A stretch of DNA of 64,000 nucleotides from assembly GCA_001724855.1 (NCBI GenBank), contig MEED01000014.1, forward strand, positions 124,001-188,000. Direction: 5' to 3'. Under the pieces are notes generated by a model. That model had not been told where the DNA came from and searched no databases. It saw only the letters and a list, made by a program, of their open reading frames with translations. Shown here piece by piece: positions 9,673 through 17,429 of this stretch (its first letter is position 1; each line of letters opens with the position of its first letter). The DNA comes from Lautropia sp. SCN 69-89 (GTDB taxonomy: Bacteria > Pseudomonadota > Gammaproteobacteria > Burkholderiales > Burkholderiaceae_E). A program made the position numbers and the translations under genes.

Positions 9673-9695
9673 CCGTAAGATATTCCGACATACGG
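9673..9695. promoter_or_regulatory. Inverted repeat, possible activator site upstream of the sigma-54 promoter
   Basis: CCGTAAG and CATACGG form an interrupted inverted repeat (CCGTAnG-N9-CnTACGG) in an otherwise empty 202-bp intergenic stretch. It is centred about 65 bp upstream of the -24 box, a usual distance for an enhancer-binding protein. Only the position and symmetry support this. Confidence 0.35.
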
Positions 9696-9771
9696 AAAGG
9701 GATGTTCGGCCCCAATCGCCGCCGTTTCCCGGCGACCCCAGGCCCGCCCGCGGGCGCGGCGATGCCGACGC

Positions 9772-11169
9772 TCAGGCTGGCACCGCGAACAGGTCGTGCT
9801 CGTCGGCCTCGACGATGCGCACCTCGAGTTCGCTGCCCGGCGGCAGCGCGCGCGCCTGCGCCTCGCCTTCGAGCGCGACGTAGACCAGGCCGTCGATCTC
9901 GGGCGCCTCGCCGGCCGAGCGCGTCGCCGCGCGCCAGCTTGCCGCTTCCACATCACGCTCGATCGCATCGACCATCACGGTGCATCGCGTACCGACCCGG
10001 CGCCGCAGGCGGCGCGCGCTGATCTCCGACTGCACCTGCATGAACCGCGCGCGCCGCGCCTCGCGTACCTCGTCGGGCAACTGGCCCGGCAGCCCGTTGG
10101 CCGCGGCGCCCTCCACCGGCGAATAGGCGAAGCAGCCCACGCGGTCGAGCTCGGCCTCGCGCAGGAACGCGAGCAGGTGCTCGAACTCCGCTTCCGTCTC
10201 GCCGGGGAAGCCGGCGATGAAGGTGCTGCGGATCGTCAGGTCGGGGCAGACCGCGCGCCACGCGCGGATCCGCTCGATGTTCTTCTCGCCGCTGGCGGGC
10301 CGCTTCATCAGCTTCAGGATGCGCGGATGGGAATGCTGGAACGGCACGTCGAGATAGGGCAAAACCTTGCCCTCGGCCATCAGCGGCAGCACCTCGTCGA
10401 CGTGCGGGTACGGATAGACGTAATGCAGGCGCACCCTCGCCCCCAGGCCGGCGAGTTCGCGCACCAGCTCGGTCATCCGCGTGCGCACCGGCCGGCCGTC
10501 AACGAAGCCGGTGCGGTAGCGAACGTCGACCCCGTAGGCGCTGGTGTCCTGCGAGACGACCAGCAGTTCCTTCACGCCCGCCCGCACCAGCGCCGCAGCC
10601 TCGCGCACCACCTCGCCGATCGGCCGGCTGACCAGGTCGCCGCGCATCGACGGAATGATGCAGAAGGTGCAGCGATGGTTGCAGCCCTCGGAGATCTTCA
10701 GGTACGCGTAGTGGCGGGGGGTCAGCTTCACGCCGCCCGGCGGCACCAGGTCGGCGAACGGGTCGTGCGGCTTCGGCAGGTGCGCGTGGATGTGCCCCAT
10801 CACCTCGTCGGCGGCGTGCGGGCCGGTGACCGCGAGCACCTTCGGGTGCACCTCGCCGACCAGCGTGCCGCCGCCGCTGCCGCGCCGCGCGCCCAGGCAG
10901 CCGGTAACGATCACCTTGCCGTTTTCGGCCAGCGCCTCGCCGATCGCATCGAGCGACTCCTGCACCGCCTCGTCGATGAAGCCGCAGGTGTTCACCACGA
11001 CCAGGTCGGAGCCGCCGTAGTCGCCGGCGATCTCGTAGCCTTCCGCGCGCAACTGCGTGAGGATGCGCTCGGAATCGACCATCGCCTTGGGGCAGCCGAG
11101 CGAGACGAAGCCCACCTTCGGCGACGACTTGCGGCTGCGCCGCGGGGCAGGTTTCTGGACGGGGCTCAT
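9772..11169 (-). CDS. rimO: Ribosomal protein S12 methylthiotransferase
   Basis: RimO is a radical-SAM methylthiotransferase acting on an aspartate of ribosomal protein S12. The 465-residue protein has the N-terminal UPF0004 domain with Fe-S cysteines ([28 protein letters not shown]), the radical-SAM motif CNHRCTFC, and a C-terminal TRAM domain. The chosen ATG gives the family start just before [11 protein letters not shown]. It is a single gene, between the phaR terminator upstream and the PEP-CTERM gene's promoter region downstream. Confidence 0.96.
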   Translation of the reverse strand: MSPVQKPAPRRSRKSSPKVGFVSLGCPKAMVDSERILTQLRAEGYEIAGDYGGSDLVVVNTCGFIDEAVQESLDAIGEALAENGKVIVTGCLGARRGSGGGTLVGEVHPKVLAVTGPHAADEVMGHIHAHLPKPHDPFADLVPPGGVKLTPRHYAYLKISEGCNHRCTFCIIPSMRGDLVSRPIGEVVREAAALVRAGVKELLVVSQDTSAYGVDVRYRTGFVDGRPVRTRMTELVRELAGLGARVRLHYVYPYPHVDEVLPLMAEGKVLPYLDVPFQHSHPRILKLMKRPASGEKNIERIRAWRAVCPDLTIRSTFIAGFPGETEAEFEHLLAFLREAELDRVGCFAYSPVEGAAANGLPGQLPDEVREARRARFMQVQSEISARRLRRRVGTRCTVMVDAIERDVEAASWRAATRSAGEAPEIDGLVYVALEGEAQARALPPGSELEVRIVEADEHDLFAVPA

Positions 11170-11228
11170 CGGGGTTTCGTGCGGCTCGTGAGCGCGGCAG
11201 CGCGGACGGTCGTGGGCGCGGGCGCGCA

Positions 11229-11253
11229 GAAAAAACGCCGCGCGAAGCGGCGT
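11229..11253 (-). terminator. Rho-independent terminator of the phaC-phaB-phaR operon
   Basis: On the minus strand a 7-bp stem ACGCCGC / GCGGCGT with a 5-nt loop is followed directly by a run of T. It lies about 100 bp after the phaR stop and before rimO. Confidence 0.85.
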
Positions 11254-11356
11254 GGGCATCCTTCGGGCGCGATTGTACCGCCCGCGCCTGGCGACCGCTC
11301 GCGCGGGGCCGCCGGTCGTGCGGACCCGCCCGCCAGGCCGCGGGCGACGACGGCGT

Positions 11357-11929
11357 CTACTTCTTCTCGGAAGCCGCCTGGCCGCCGCCGGGAGCGGGCG
11401 CGCCCGGGAACGGGAAGTTCTGGAACATGTTGCGCGTCTGCGCCTGCATCTGCTCCTGCATCTGCACGAACAGGTTCTTGCTCTGCTCGATGTAGTTGCC
11501 CATCATCGTCTGGATCATCGGCGCCTGCACCGACATGAACTGCGCCCACATCTCGGGGTTCGGCATGCCCTTGGCGTCGTAGAAACCCTTCGACTGCTCC
11601 TGCATCTTGTTCTGGATCTCGACGAACGCCTGCATCGTCTTCTCCAGGTACGCGCCCATCATGCCCTGCATCGCGTGACCGTAGAAGCGGATGATCTGCG
11701 CGAGCATCCCCGAAGAGAACAGCGGCGCGCCGCCCGCCTCTTCCTCCAGGATGATCTGCAGCAGGATGCTGCGGGTCAGGTCTTCGTTGCTCTTGGCATC
11801 GACGACCCTGAAGTCCTCGTTCTCCAGCACCAGTTGCTTGACGTCGGCGAGCGTGATGTAGGCGCTCGTCTGCGTGTCGTACAGGCGTCGGTTGGGGTAT
11901 TTCTTGATCAACCGGGTGGCATTCGCCAT
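11357..11929 (-). CDS. phaR: Polyhydroxyalkanoate synthesis repressor PhaR
   Basis: PhaR binds both PHA and the phasin/pha promoters and represses phasin genes until polymer is present. The 190-residue protein has the DNA-binding N-terminal domain ([25 protein letters not shown]) and the PHB-accumulation regulatory domain. A Met/Gln-rich helical tail follows ([16 protein letters not shown]). The ATG chosen follows GGAG by 8 nt; the codon before it is an in-frame GTG. It is the last gene of the phaC-phaB-phaR operon, 13 bp after phaB. Confidence 0.95.
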   Translation of the reverse strand: MANATRLIKKYPNRRLYDTQTSAYITLADVKQLVLENEDFRVVDAKSNEDLTRSILLQIILEEEAGGAPLFSSGMLAQIIRFYGHAMQGMMGAYLEKTMQAFVEIQNKMQEQSKGFYDAKGMPNPEMWAQFMSVQAPMIQTMMGNYIEQSKNLFVQMQEQMQAQTRNMFQNFPFPGAPAPGGGQAASEKK

Positions 11930-11942
11930 CACATCGTCTCCA

Positions 11943-12680
11943 TCAGCCCATGTGCAGGCCGCCGTTGCAAGAGAACTCGGCGCCGGTGGTGAAACCGGCG
12001 TCCTCGGTGGCGAGCCAGCCGACGATCGAGCCGATCTCCTCGGCCTTGCCGAGCCGCCTGACCGGGATCTGCTGGATGATCTTCTCGCGCACGTCTTCGC
12101 GCACCGCCATCACCATGTCGGTGCCGATGTAGCCGGGCGCGACCGTGTTGACGGTCACCCCCTTGCTCGCCACTTCCTGCGCCAGCGCCATCGTGAAACC
12201 GTGCATGCCCGCCTTGGCCGCCGAATAGTTCGACTGGCCGAACTGCCCCTTCTCGCCGTTCACCGAGGAGATGTTGATGATCCGGCCCCAGCCGCGGTCG
12301 AGCATCCCGTCGATGACCTGCTTGGTCACGTTGAACAGCGAGTTCAGGTTGGTGTCGATGACCGCGCGCCAGTCGTCGAGCGACATCTTGCGGAACACGC
12401 CGTCGCGGGTGATGCCCGCGTTGTTCACCAGGATGTCGACTTCCCCGATCTCCGCCCTCACCTTCGCGAAGGCCGCGCGGGTCGATTCCCAGTCGGCCAC
12501 GTTGCCCACCGACGCGTGGAAGGTATACCCGGTCGCCTTCTGCTCGGCCAGCCATTTCGCGTGATCGCGGGTCGGTCCGCATCCCGCGATCACGGTGAAG
12601 CCCATGTCGTGGAATCGCCGGCAGATCGCGGTGCCGATTCCGCCCATGCCGCCGGTGACGTAGGCAATTCTCGTGGTCAT
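11943..12680 (-). CDS. phaB: Acetoacetyl-CoA reductase (NADPH)
   Basis: PhaB reduces acetoacetyl-CoA to (R)-3-hydroxybutyryl-CoA for PHA synthesis. It is a short-chain dehydrogenase of 245 residues with the cofactor motif TGGMGGIG at about 9-16, NNAG at 86-89, and the catalytic Ser138/139, Tyr152 and Lys156 (SNYSAAKAG). ATG is preceded by GGGAGAC. It lies between phaC and phaR. No phaA thiolase is in the window, so acetoacetyl-CoA must be supplied from elsewhere. Confidence 0.96.
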   Translation of the reverse strand: MTTRIAYVTGGMGGIGTAICRRFHDMGFTVIAGCGPTRDHAKWLAEQKATGYTFHASVGNVADWESTRAAFAKVRAEIGEVDILVNNAGITRDGVFRKMSLDDWRAVIDTNLNSLFNVTKQVIDGMLDRGWGRIINISSVNGEKGQFGQSNYSAAKAGMHGFTMALAQEVASKGVTVNTVAPGYIGTDMVMAVREDVREKIIQQIPVRRLGKAEEIGSIVGWLATEDAGFTTGAEFSCNGGLHMG

Positions 12681-12778
12681 GTCAGTCTCCCTCTCGTTCC
12701 TCTGAAATGTCGCGGCACGGGCCGCCGCCGGCCCGTCAGCTTCTCGCGCGCTTGCCGGTGAGTCTCGCTGCTGCCTTG

Positions 12779-14677
12779 CTAGTCGGCCTTCTCCTTGACG
12801 TAGCTGCCGGGCGCCGGTTCGATCGGCCGGTAGTGGGCGTTGCCGGGTTGCTTCGGCGCGGGCTTGCGCTCGCCGGCGAAGCCCGCCAGCCACTTCGACC
12901 AGTCGGGCCACCAGCTTCCCGGGTGCTCGGTGGCCGCCGCGAGCCAGTCGTCGGCGCCCTCGGGCAGCGACTCGCCGATCCAGTGGCTGCGCCTGCCCTT
13001 CGAGGCAGGGTTGATGACGCCGGCGATGTGCCCGCTCGCGCCGAGCACGAAGCGCAAGGGGCCCGACAGCAGCTGGGTCGATTCGTACGCGCCGTGCCAG
13101 GGAACGATGTGGTCTTCGCGCGAACCGTAGAGGTAGGTCGGCACGTCGATTTCGCCCAGGTCCACCGGCACGCCGCAGCAGATCAGCCGGCCGGGTTCGC
13201 GCAGCTCGTTCTGCAGATAGGTGTGGCGCAGGTACCAGCTGTACATCGGGCCGGGCAGGTTGGTGCTGTCGGCGTTCCAGTAGAGCAGGTCGAACGCCGG
13301 TGGCGCTTCGCCCTTCAGGTAATTGCTGACGACGTAGTTCCAGACCAGGTCGTTCGGACGCAGGAAGTTGAAGGTCACCGCCAGTTCGCGCCCGTGGACC
13401 AGGCCGCCGCGCCCGATGGTCGACTCGCGGTAGGCGACGAAGCTCTCGTCGATGAACACGCCGAGCACGCCGGGCTCGGAGAAGTCCAGAAAGGTCGTGA
13501 GCAGCGTCATCGACTCGATCCACTGCTCGCCGCGCGCGGCGAGCACCGCGGCCGCGGTGCCGAGCAGCGTGCCGCCCACGCAGAAACCGAGCACGTTGAT
13601 GCGCGACTGCCCCGAGATCTCGCGCACCACGCGCATCGCCTCGATCACGCCGGACTCGATGTAGTCGTCCCAGCCGAGGTGCCCCTGGTCGGCCTTGACG
13701 TTCCTCCAGGACAGCATGAACACCGTGTGGCCCTGCGCCACCGCGTAGGCGACGAGCGAGTTCTCGGGCTGCAGGTCGAGGATGTAGAACTTGTTGATGC
13801 ACGGCGGCACCATCAGCAGCGGCCGGCTGCCCACGGTGGGCGTCGACGGCGCGTACTGGATGACCTGGATCAGCTCGTTCTGGTAGATCACCGAGCCGGG
13901 CGAGGTCGCCACGTTGCGACCGACCTCGAAGGCGCTCTCGTCGGTTTGCGAGATCCGTCCCTTGTTCAGGTCGCCGAGCAGGTTGCGCATGCCTGCCCGC
14001 AGGCTCTCGCCGCGGGTTTCGACCAGCCGCTGCTGCGCCTCGGGATTGGTCGCCAGGAAGTTCGCCGGCGACATCGCGTCGACCCACTGCTGCGTGGCGA
14101 AGCGGATCCGGTTGCGCGCCTGCTTGTCACCCTCCACCGCTTCGGCGAGCTTGTGCATGAACTCGGCGTTGAGCTGGTAAAACCCGGCCGCCCATGCGAA
14201 GGGCCCCTGCTTCCAGGCATCCCCCGCGAAGCGCCGGTCGCGCGACTCGGGCATCGGGGCGCCGCTCATCAGCGCGCCCAGCCGCTGCACGTACTCGGAC
14301 TGGATCTCCCGGAGCCGCTCGCTCGACACATGCACCGGCGGGGTCGGCAAGCCCCCGACTGCAGAGGCCGTGGATGGCCGGGTCGCGCCGCGCGAGGCGT
14401 GCGGCCTGGCGCTCGCCCGCGGCTCGGTCTTCGCGGCCCCCGCTGCCGCGCCGGCTGCCTGCCCGGTCGGCTTCGCCGTCGCTCTGGCGACTGCCTGCCC
14501 AGCCGCCTTCGCAGCTGCCTTTCCGGTCAGCGGCGCGGACGACTTCCCGGTCACTGTCCCGGACGGTTTCGCGGCTGCCTTGGCGGTCGTTGCGGACGGG
14601 GTTCTCGATGACACCGATGCCTTCGTGTTGCGATGCCGCGAATCCGCGGCGACCTTTCTTCGCGATGCATCCGGCAT
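12779..14677 (-). CDS. phaC: Class I poly(3-hydroxyalkanoate) synthase with a Lys/Ala-rich N-terminal extension
   Basis: PhaC polymerises (R)-3-hydroxyacyl-CoA. The catalytic domain has the lipase-like box GFCVGG with nucleophile Cys near residue 366, the Asp in YGSREDHIVP and the His in ASGHIAGVIN. This start (632 residues) is preferred over an ATG 13 codons upstream, because GGAGAAAAGG precedes it and a TTGACA promoter would start transcription near the upstream ATG. The first ~110 residues are low-complexity, with repeated KAAAK and TGK units rich in Ala, Lys, Thr and Ser. They resemble the histone-like tails of PhaF-type phasins more than a normal synthase N-terminus. Confidence 0.95.
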   Translation of the reverse strand: MPDASRRKVAADSRHRNTKASVSSRTPSATTAKAAAKPSGTVTGKSSAPLTGKAAAKAAGQAVARATAKPTGQAAGAAAGAAKTEPRASARPHASRGATRPSTASAVGGLPTPPVHVSSERLREIQSEYVQRLGALMSGAPMPESRDRRFAGDAWKQGPFAWAAGFYQLNAEFMHKLAEAVEGDKQARNRIRFATQQWVDAMSPANFLATNPEAQQRLVETRGESLRAGMRNLLGDLNKGRISQTDESAFEVGRNVATSPGSVIYQNELIQVIQYAPSTPTVGSRPLLMVPPCINKFYILDLQPENSLVAYAVAQGHTVFMLSWRNVKADQGHLGWDDYIESGVIEAMRVVREISGQSRINVLGFCVGGTLLGTAAAVLAARGEQWIESMTLLTTFLDFSEPGVLGVFIDESFVAYRESTIGRGGLVHGRELAVTFNFLRPNDLVWNYVVSNYLKGEAPPAFDLLYWNADSTNLPGPMYSWYLRHTYLQNELREPGRLICCGVPVDLGEIDVPTYLYGSREDHIVPWHGAYESTQLLSGPLRFVLGASGHIAGVINPASKGRRSHWIGESLPEGADDWLAAATEHPGSWWPDWSKWLAGFAGERKPAPKQPGNAHYRPIEPAPGSYVKEKAD

Positions 14678-14714
14678 CCTTTTCTCCGCTTCGATTTGGC
14701 GCACTGTCGGATCC

Positions 14715-14742
14715 ATTCTGCACCGCGAAACGATTTTGTCAA
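14715..14742 (-). promoter_or_regulatory. Candidate sigma-70 promoter of phaC
   Basis: On the minus strand a perfect -35 TTGACA is separated by 16 nt from CAGAAT (4 of 6 for -10). Predicted transcription start is about 30 nt upstream of the chosen phaC ATG and downstream of the alternative ATG, so it supports the shorter protein. Confidence 0.5.
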
Positions 14743-14795
14743 CGCAGTGCAGCGAAACCGGGCGCCGGGTCGCGGCGCCGGTCCGCGAGCCGCCT

Positions 14796-15602
14796 TCAGC
14801 GCGGTCCGAGCCAGATCAGCGAGGCCATGCGCCCGCTGCCCCGATCGCGCCGATACGAGTAGAAGCGCTCCGCCTCCTCGACGGTGCAGTGCCCGCCGCC
14901 GCCGATCCGGCGCACATCGACGCGCGCGAGGCGGATCCGTGCCAACCGGTACAGGTCGGCGAACCACTTGCCGTCGCGCACGCCCGGCACGAACGCGGCG
15001 GCACATTCCGGATCCTGGTCGCAGAACGCCCGCACCACGTCTTCACCGACCTCGAACGCACGCGGGCCGATCGCCGGCCCGAGCCACGCGATCACTTCCG
15101 CGTCTGGCCCCGCGAGCCCGCGAAGCGCCTCGACGCTGCGCTCGAGCACGCCCAGCGCGAGCCCGCGCCATCCGGCGTGCGCCACCGCCACCGCCCTGCC
15201 GCGCGTGTCGGCCAGCAGCACCGGCAGGCAGTCGGCCGTCAGCACGGCGAGGACCACTCCGGGCGCGCCGGTCGCGGCGGCATCGGCGCGCGGCTCGGCG
15301 CCGCCGGGCGTCGGCTCCGCAGCGGCGAGGTGCACCACCGCACCGTGCACCTGCTCGAGCCATCGCGGCGCCGACGGCAAGCAGGCTTGCAGCCGCGCAC
15401 GATTGCGCGCGACGTCGCCAGGATCGTCGCCGCACCGGGCGCCGAGGTTCAGCCCGCCGGGACTGCCGTCGGCGAGCCCCCAAGGGCCGCGGCTCACGCC
15501 ACCGCGGCGGCCGGTGACGAAAGCCCTGACCTGCGGCGGGGCGTCCCAATCGGGCACCAGCTCTGCAAGGCCGGCCGGCGGCGGCGCGAAGATCTCTGTC
15601 AT
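14796..15602 (-). CDS. pgeF: Peptidoglycan editing factor / YfiH (multicopper polyphenol oxidase-like, CNF1 fold)
   Basis: The 268-residue protein has the conserved Cys/His signatures of the YfiH family: RWLEQVHGAVV, VLTADCLPVLLAD and VAVAHAGWRGL. Homologues remove misincorporated serine from peptidoglycan precursors, and laccase-like or purine-nucleoside activities have also been assigned to the family. The ATG overlaps the rluD stop (ATGA), and rluD-pgeF is a widely conserved pair. Confidence 0.93.
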   Translation of the reverse strand: MTEIFAPPPAGLAELVPDWDAPPQVRAFVTGRRGGVSRGPWGLADGSPGGLNLGARCGDDPGDVARNRARLQACLPSAPRWLEQVHGAVVHLAAAEPTPGGAEPRADAAATGAPGVVLAVLTADCLPVLLADTRGRAVAVAHAGWRGLALGVLERSVEALRGLAGPDAEVIAWLGPAIGPRAFEVGEDVVRAFCDQDPECAAAFVPGVRDGKWFADLYRLARIRLARVDVRRIGGGGHCTVEEAERFYSYRRDRGSGRMASLIWLGPR

Positions 15603-16624
15603 CGGGATTCCTGCGGATCGAACGGCGCTGCCGCCGCGCGGTGCGCCGCGTCGGCATCGATTCCGGCGGCTGCGCACAACTCGACCATGTCGGCCGGCAT
15701 CGGCGAGCTCCAGCTGGCTGGTCGGCCATCGGCCGGATGGCACAGCCGCAGCTGCCAGGCATGCAAGGCCTGGCGCGCGAAGCCCGCCAGCACCGGGCCG
15801 CCGTAGAGGGTGTCGCCGACCAGCGGATGGCCGATGCTGCGCAGGTGAACGCGGATCTGGTGGGTGCGTCCGCTTTCCAGGCGGCACTCAATGAGGCTCA
15901 CCTCGCGCTCGCCGATCCGGCCCCGGGCCAGGGTGCGAAACCAGGTGCGCGCCGCGCGGCCGCGTCCAGCCGGCACTGCCGCCATGCGCACGCGCGACGC
16001 CTCGTCGCGCGCGATCGCTGCGTCGATGCAGCCGTGCGCCGGGCAGCGGCCGTCGGCAAGCGCGAGGTAGCGGCGCCCCATGCTGCGGTCGGCCAGTTGC
16101 GCGGCCAGCGCGCTCATCGCCTGCTCGGTGCGCGCCACCACCAGCAGTCCGCTGGTGTCGCGGTCGAGCCGGTGCACGATGCCGGCGCGCGGCAACGCGG
16201 CCAGCGCGGGGCGATGGAACAGCAGGCCATTCATCAGCGTGCCGTGCCAGTTGCCGGCAGCCGGATGCACCACCAGGCCGGCCGGCTTGCACAGCACGAT
16301 CAGCTGATCGTCCTCGTAGAGCACGTCGATCGGCACCGGCTCCGGGCCGAACGCGCTGTCGGCCTCGCGCGGCTGGGGCTCGACCACGATCGTCTCGATG
16401 CCGCGCAACCGCGTCTTGGCCGGCAGCACCCGATCGTCGCAACGCACCGCCCCGAGGGCGATCCAGCGCTGCAGCCGCGTGCGCGAGACCTCGGGCAGGC
16501 GCGAGGCGACGAAGCGGTCGAGGCGCTCGCCTGCGGCGCCGGCCGCGTCGATCTCGATGAGCTCCGGCGGCGGCGTCTCGGGCGACCGGGGATCCTCGGG
16601 GGGCTTGGCTATAATCGAACGCAT
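15599..16624 (-). CDS. rluD: 23S rRNA pseudouridine synthase RluD
   Basis: RluD makes pseudouridines in helix 69 of 23S rRNA. The 341-residue product has an S4-like N-terminal domain (GERLDRFVASRLPEVSRTRLQRWI), the catalytic motif HRLDRDTSGLLVVA containing the active Asp, and the C-terminal GRTHQIRVHL signature. The start ATG overlaps the bamD start on the opposite strand inside a CATG. The first ~25 residues before the S4 domain are Pro-rich and less typical, so the real start may lie slightly downstream. It is coupled to pgeF. Confidence 0.94.
   Translation of the reverse strand: MRSIIAKPPEDPRSPETPPPELIEIDAAGAAGERLDRFVASRLPEVSRTRLQRWIALGAVRCDDRVLPAKTRLRGIETIVVEPQPREADSAFGPEPVPIDVLYEDDQLIVLCKPAGLVVHPAAGNWHGTLMNGLLFHRPALAALPRAGIVHRLDRDTSGLLVVARTEQAMSALAAQLADRSMGRRYLALADGRCPAHGCIDAAIARDEASRVRMAAVPAGRGRAARTWFRTLARGRIGEREVSLIECRLESGRTHQIRVHLRSIGHPLVGDTLYGGPVLAGFARQALHAWQLRLCHPADGRPASWSSPMPADMVELCAAAGIDADAAHRAAAAPFDPQESR
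16610..16615 (+). promoter_or_regulatory. Perfect -10 box giving a possibly leaderless bamD mRNA
   Basis: TATAAT ends only 7 nt before the bamD ATG, so the usual start site falls at or within a base or two of the A of ATG. No convincing -35 is seen at 16-18 nt upstream, and there is no Shine-Dalgarno before the ATG. The box lies inside the 5' end of rluD. Confidence 0.55.
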
Positions 16625-17429
16625 GAATGGATTCGTGCCCTGGCTTCGCGCGCTGGCCGCGCTCGCCCTCGTATCGCTGGCCGCCTGCGGCACCACCGAG
16701 GCGCCCGACGCGACACTCGGCTGGACACCCGAGCGATTATATGCAGAGGCCCACGACGAGATGGCCTCGGGCAATCGCCAGTCGGCGATCAAGATGCTCG
16801 AGAAGCTCGAGGCGCGCTATCCGTTCGGCCAGTGGGCCGAGCAGGCGCAACTCGACATCGCCTGGGCACACTTCAAGGAGAACGAGCGCGAGCTCTCGCT
16901 GGCCGCGATCGATCGCTTCATGAAGCTGCATCCGAACCACGCGGCGTACGACTACGCGCTATACCTGAAGGGGCTGGTCAACTTCAACGAGCAGCAGGGG
17001 CTGATGGCCCGGCTGGGCAGCCAGGACCTCTCCGAACGCGATCAGGCGGCGCTGCGCGAGTCGTTCGACGCGTTCAAGGACCTGATCACCCGGTTTCCCG
17101 ACAGCAAGTACACGCCCGACGCCGAAGCGCGGATGCGCTACCTGGTGAACTCGATGGCGCGCGGCAAGGTGCACATCGCCCGCTACTACTACAACCGCGG
17201 CGCCTACGTGGCGGCCGCGAACCGCGCACAGGAAGTGATCCGCGACTACCAGGAGGCGCCGGCACTCGAGGAGGCGCTCTACCTGCTGATTCGCTCGTAC
17301 GAGAAGCTCGGGCTCGACGACATGCGCGCCGACGCCGAGCGCGTGATGCGGCGCAGCTTCCCGGACAGCGAACTCCTCAGGAACGGCCTGCCGCAGGACG
17401 ATCGTCGCTGGTGGCAGGTGTGGCGGTGA
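16623..17429 (+). CDS. bamD: Outer membrane protein assembly factor BamD (lipoprotein)
   Basis: BamD is the essential lipoprotein of the BAM complex that inserts beta-barrel proteins. The 268-residue precursor starts with a lipoprotein signal (LAALALVSLAAC, lipobox LAAC, acylated Cys about residue 22). Tetratricopeptide repeats follow: LYAEAHDEMASGNRQSAIKMLEKLEARYPFG, and later FKDLITRFPDSKYTPDAEARM. It is divergent from rluD with overlapping start codons, and its last 53 bp overlap the 3' end of the convergent helicase gene. Confidence 0.95.
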   Translation: MNGFVPWLRALAALALVSLAACGTTEAPDATLGWTPERLYAEAHDEMASGNRQSAIKMLEKLEARYPFGQWAEQAQLDIAWAHFKENERELSLAAIDRFMKLHPNHAAYDYALYLKGLVNFNEQQGLMARLGSQDLSERDQAALRESFDAFKDLITRFPDSKYTPDAEARMRYLVNSMARGKVHIARYYYNRGAYVAAANRAQEVIRDYQEAPALEEALYLLIRSYEKLGLDDMRADAERVMRRSFPDSELLRNGLPQDDRRWWQVWR

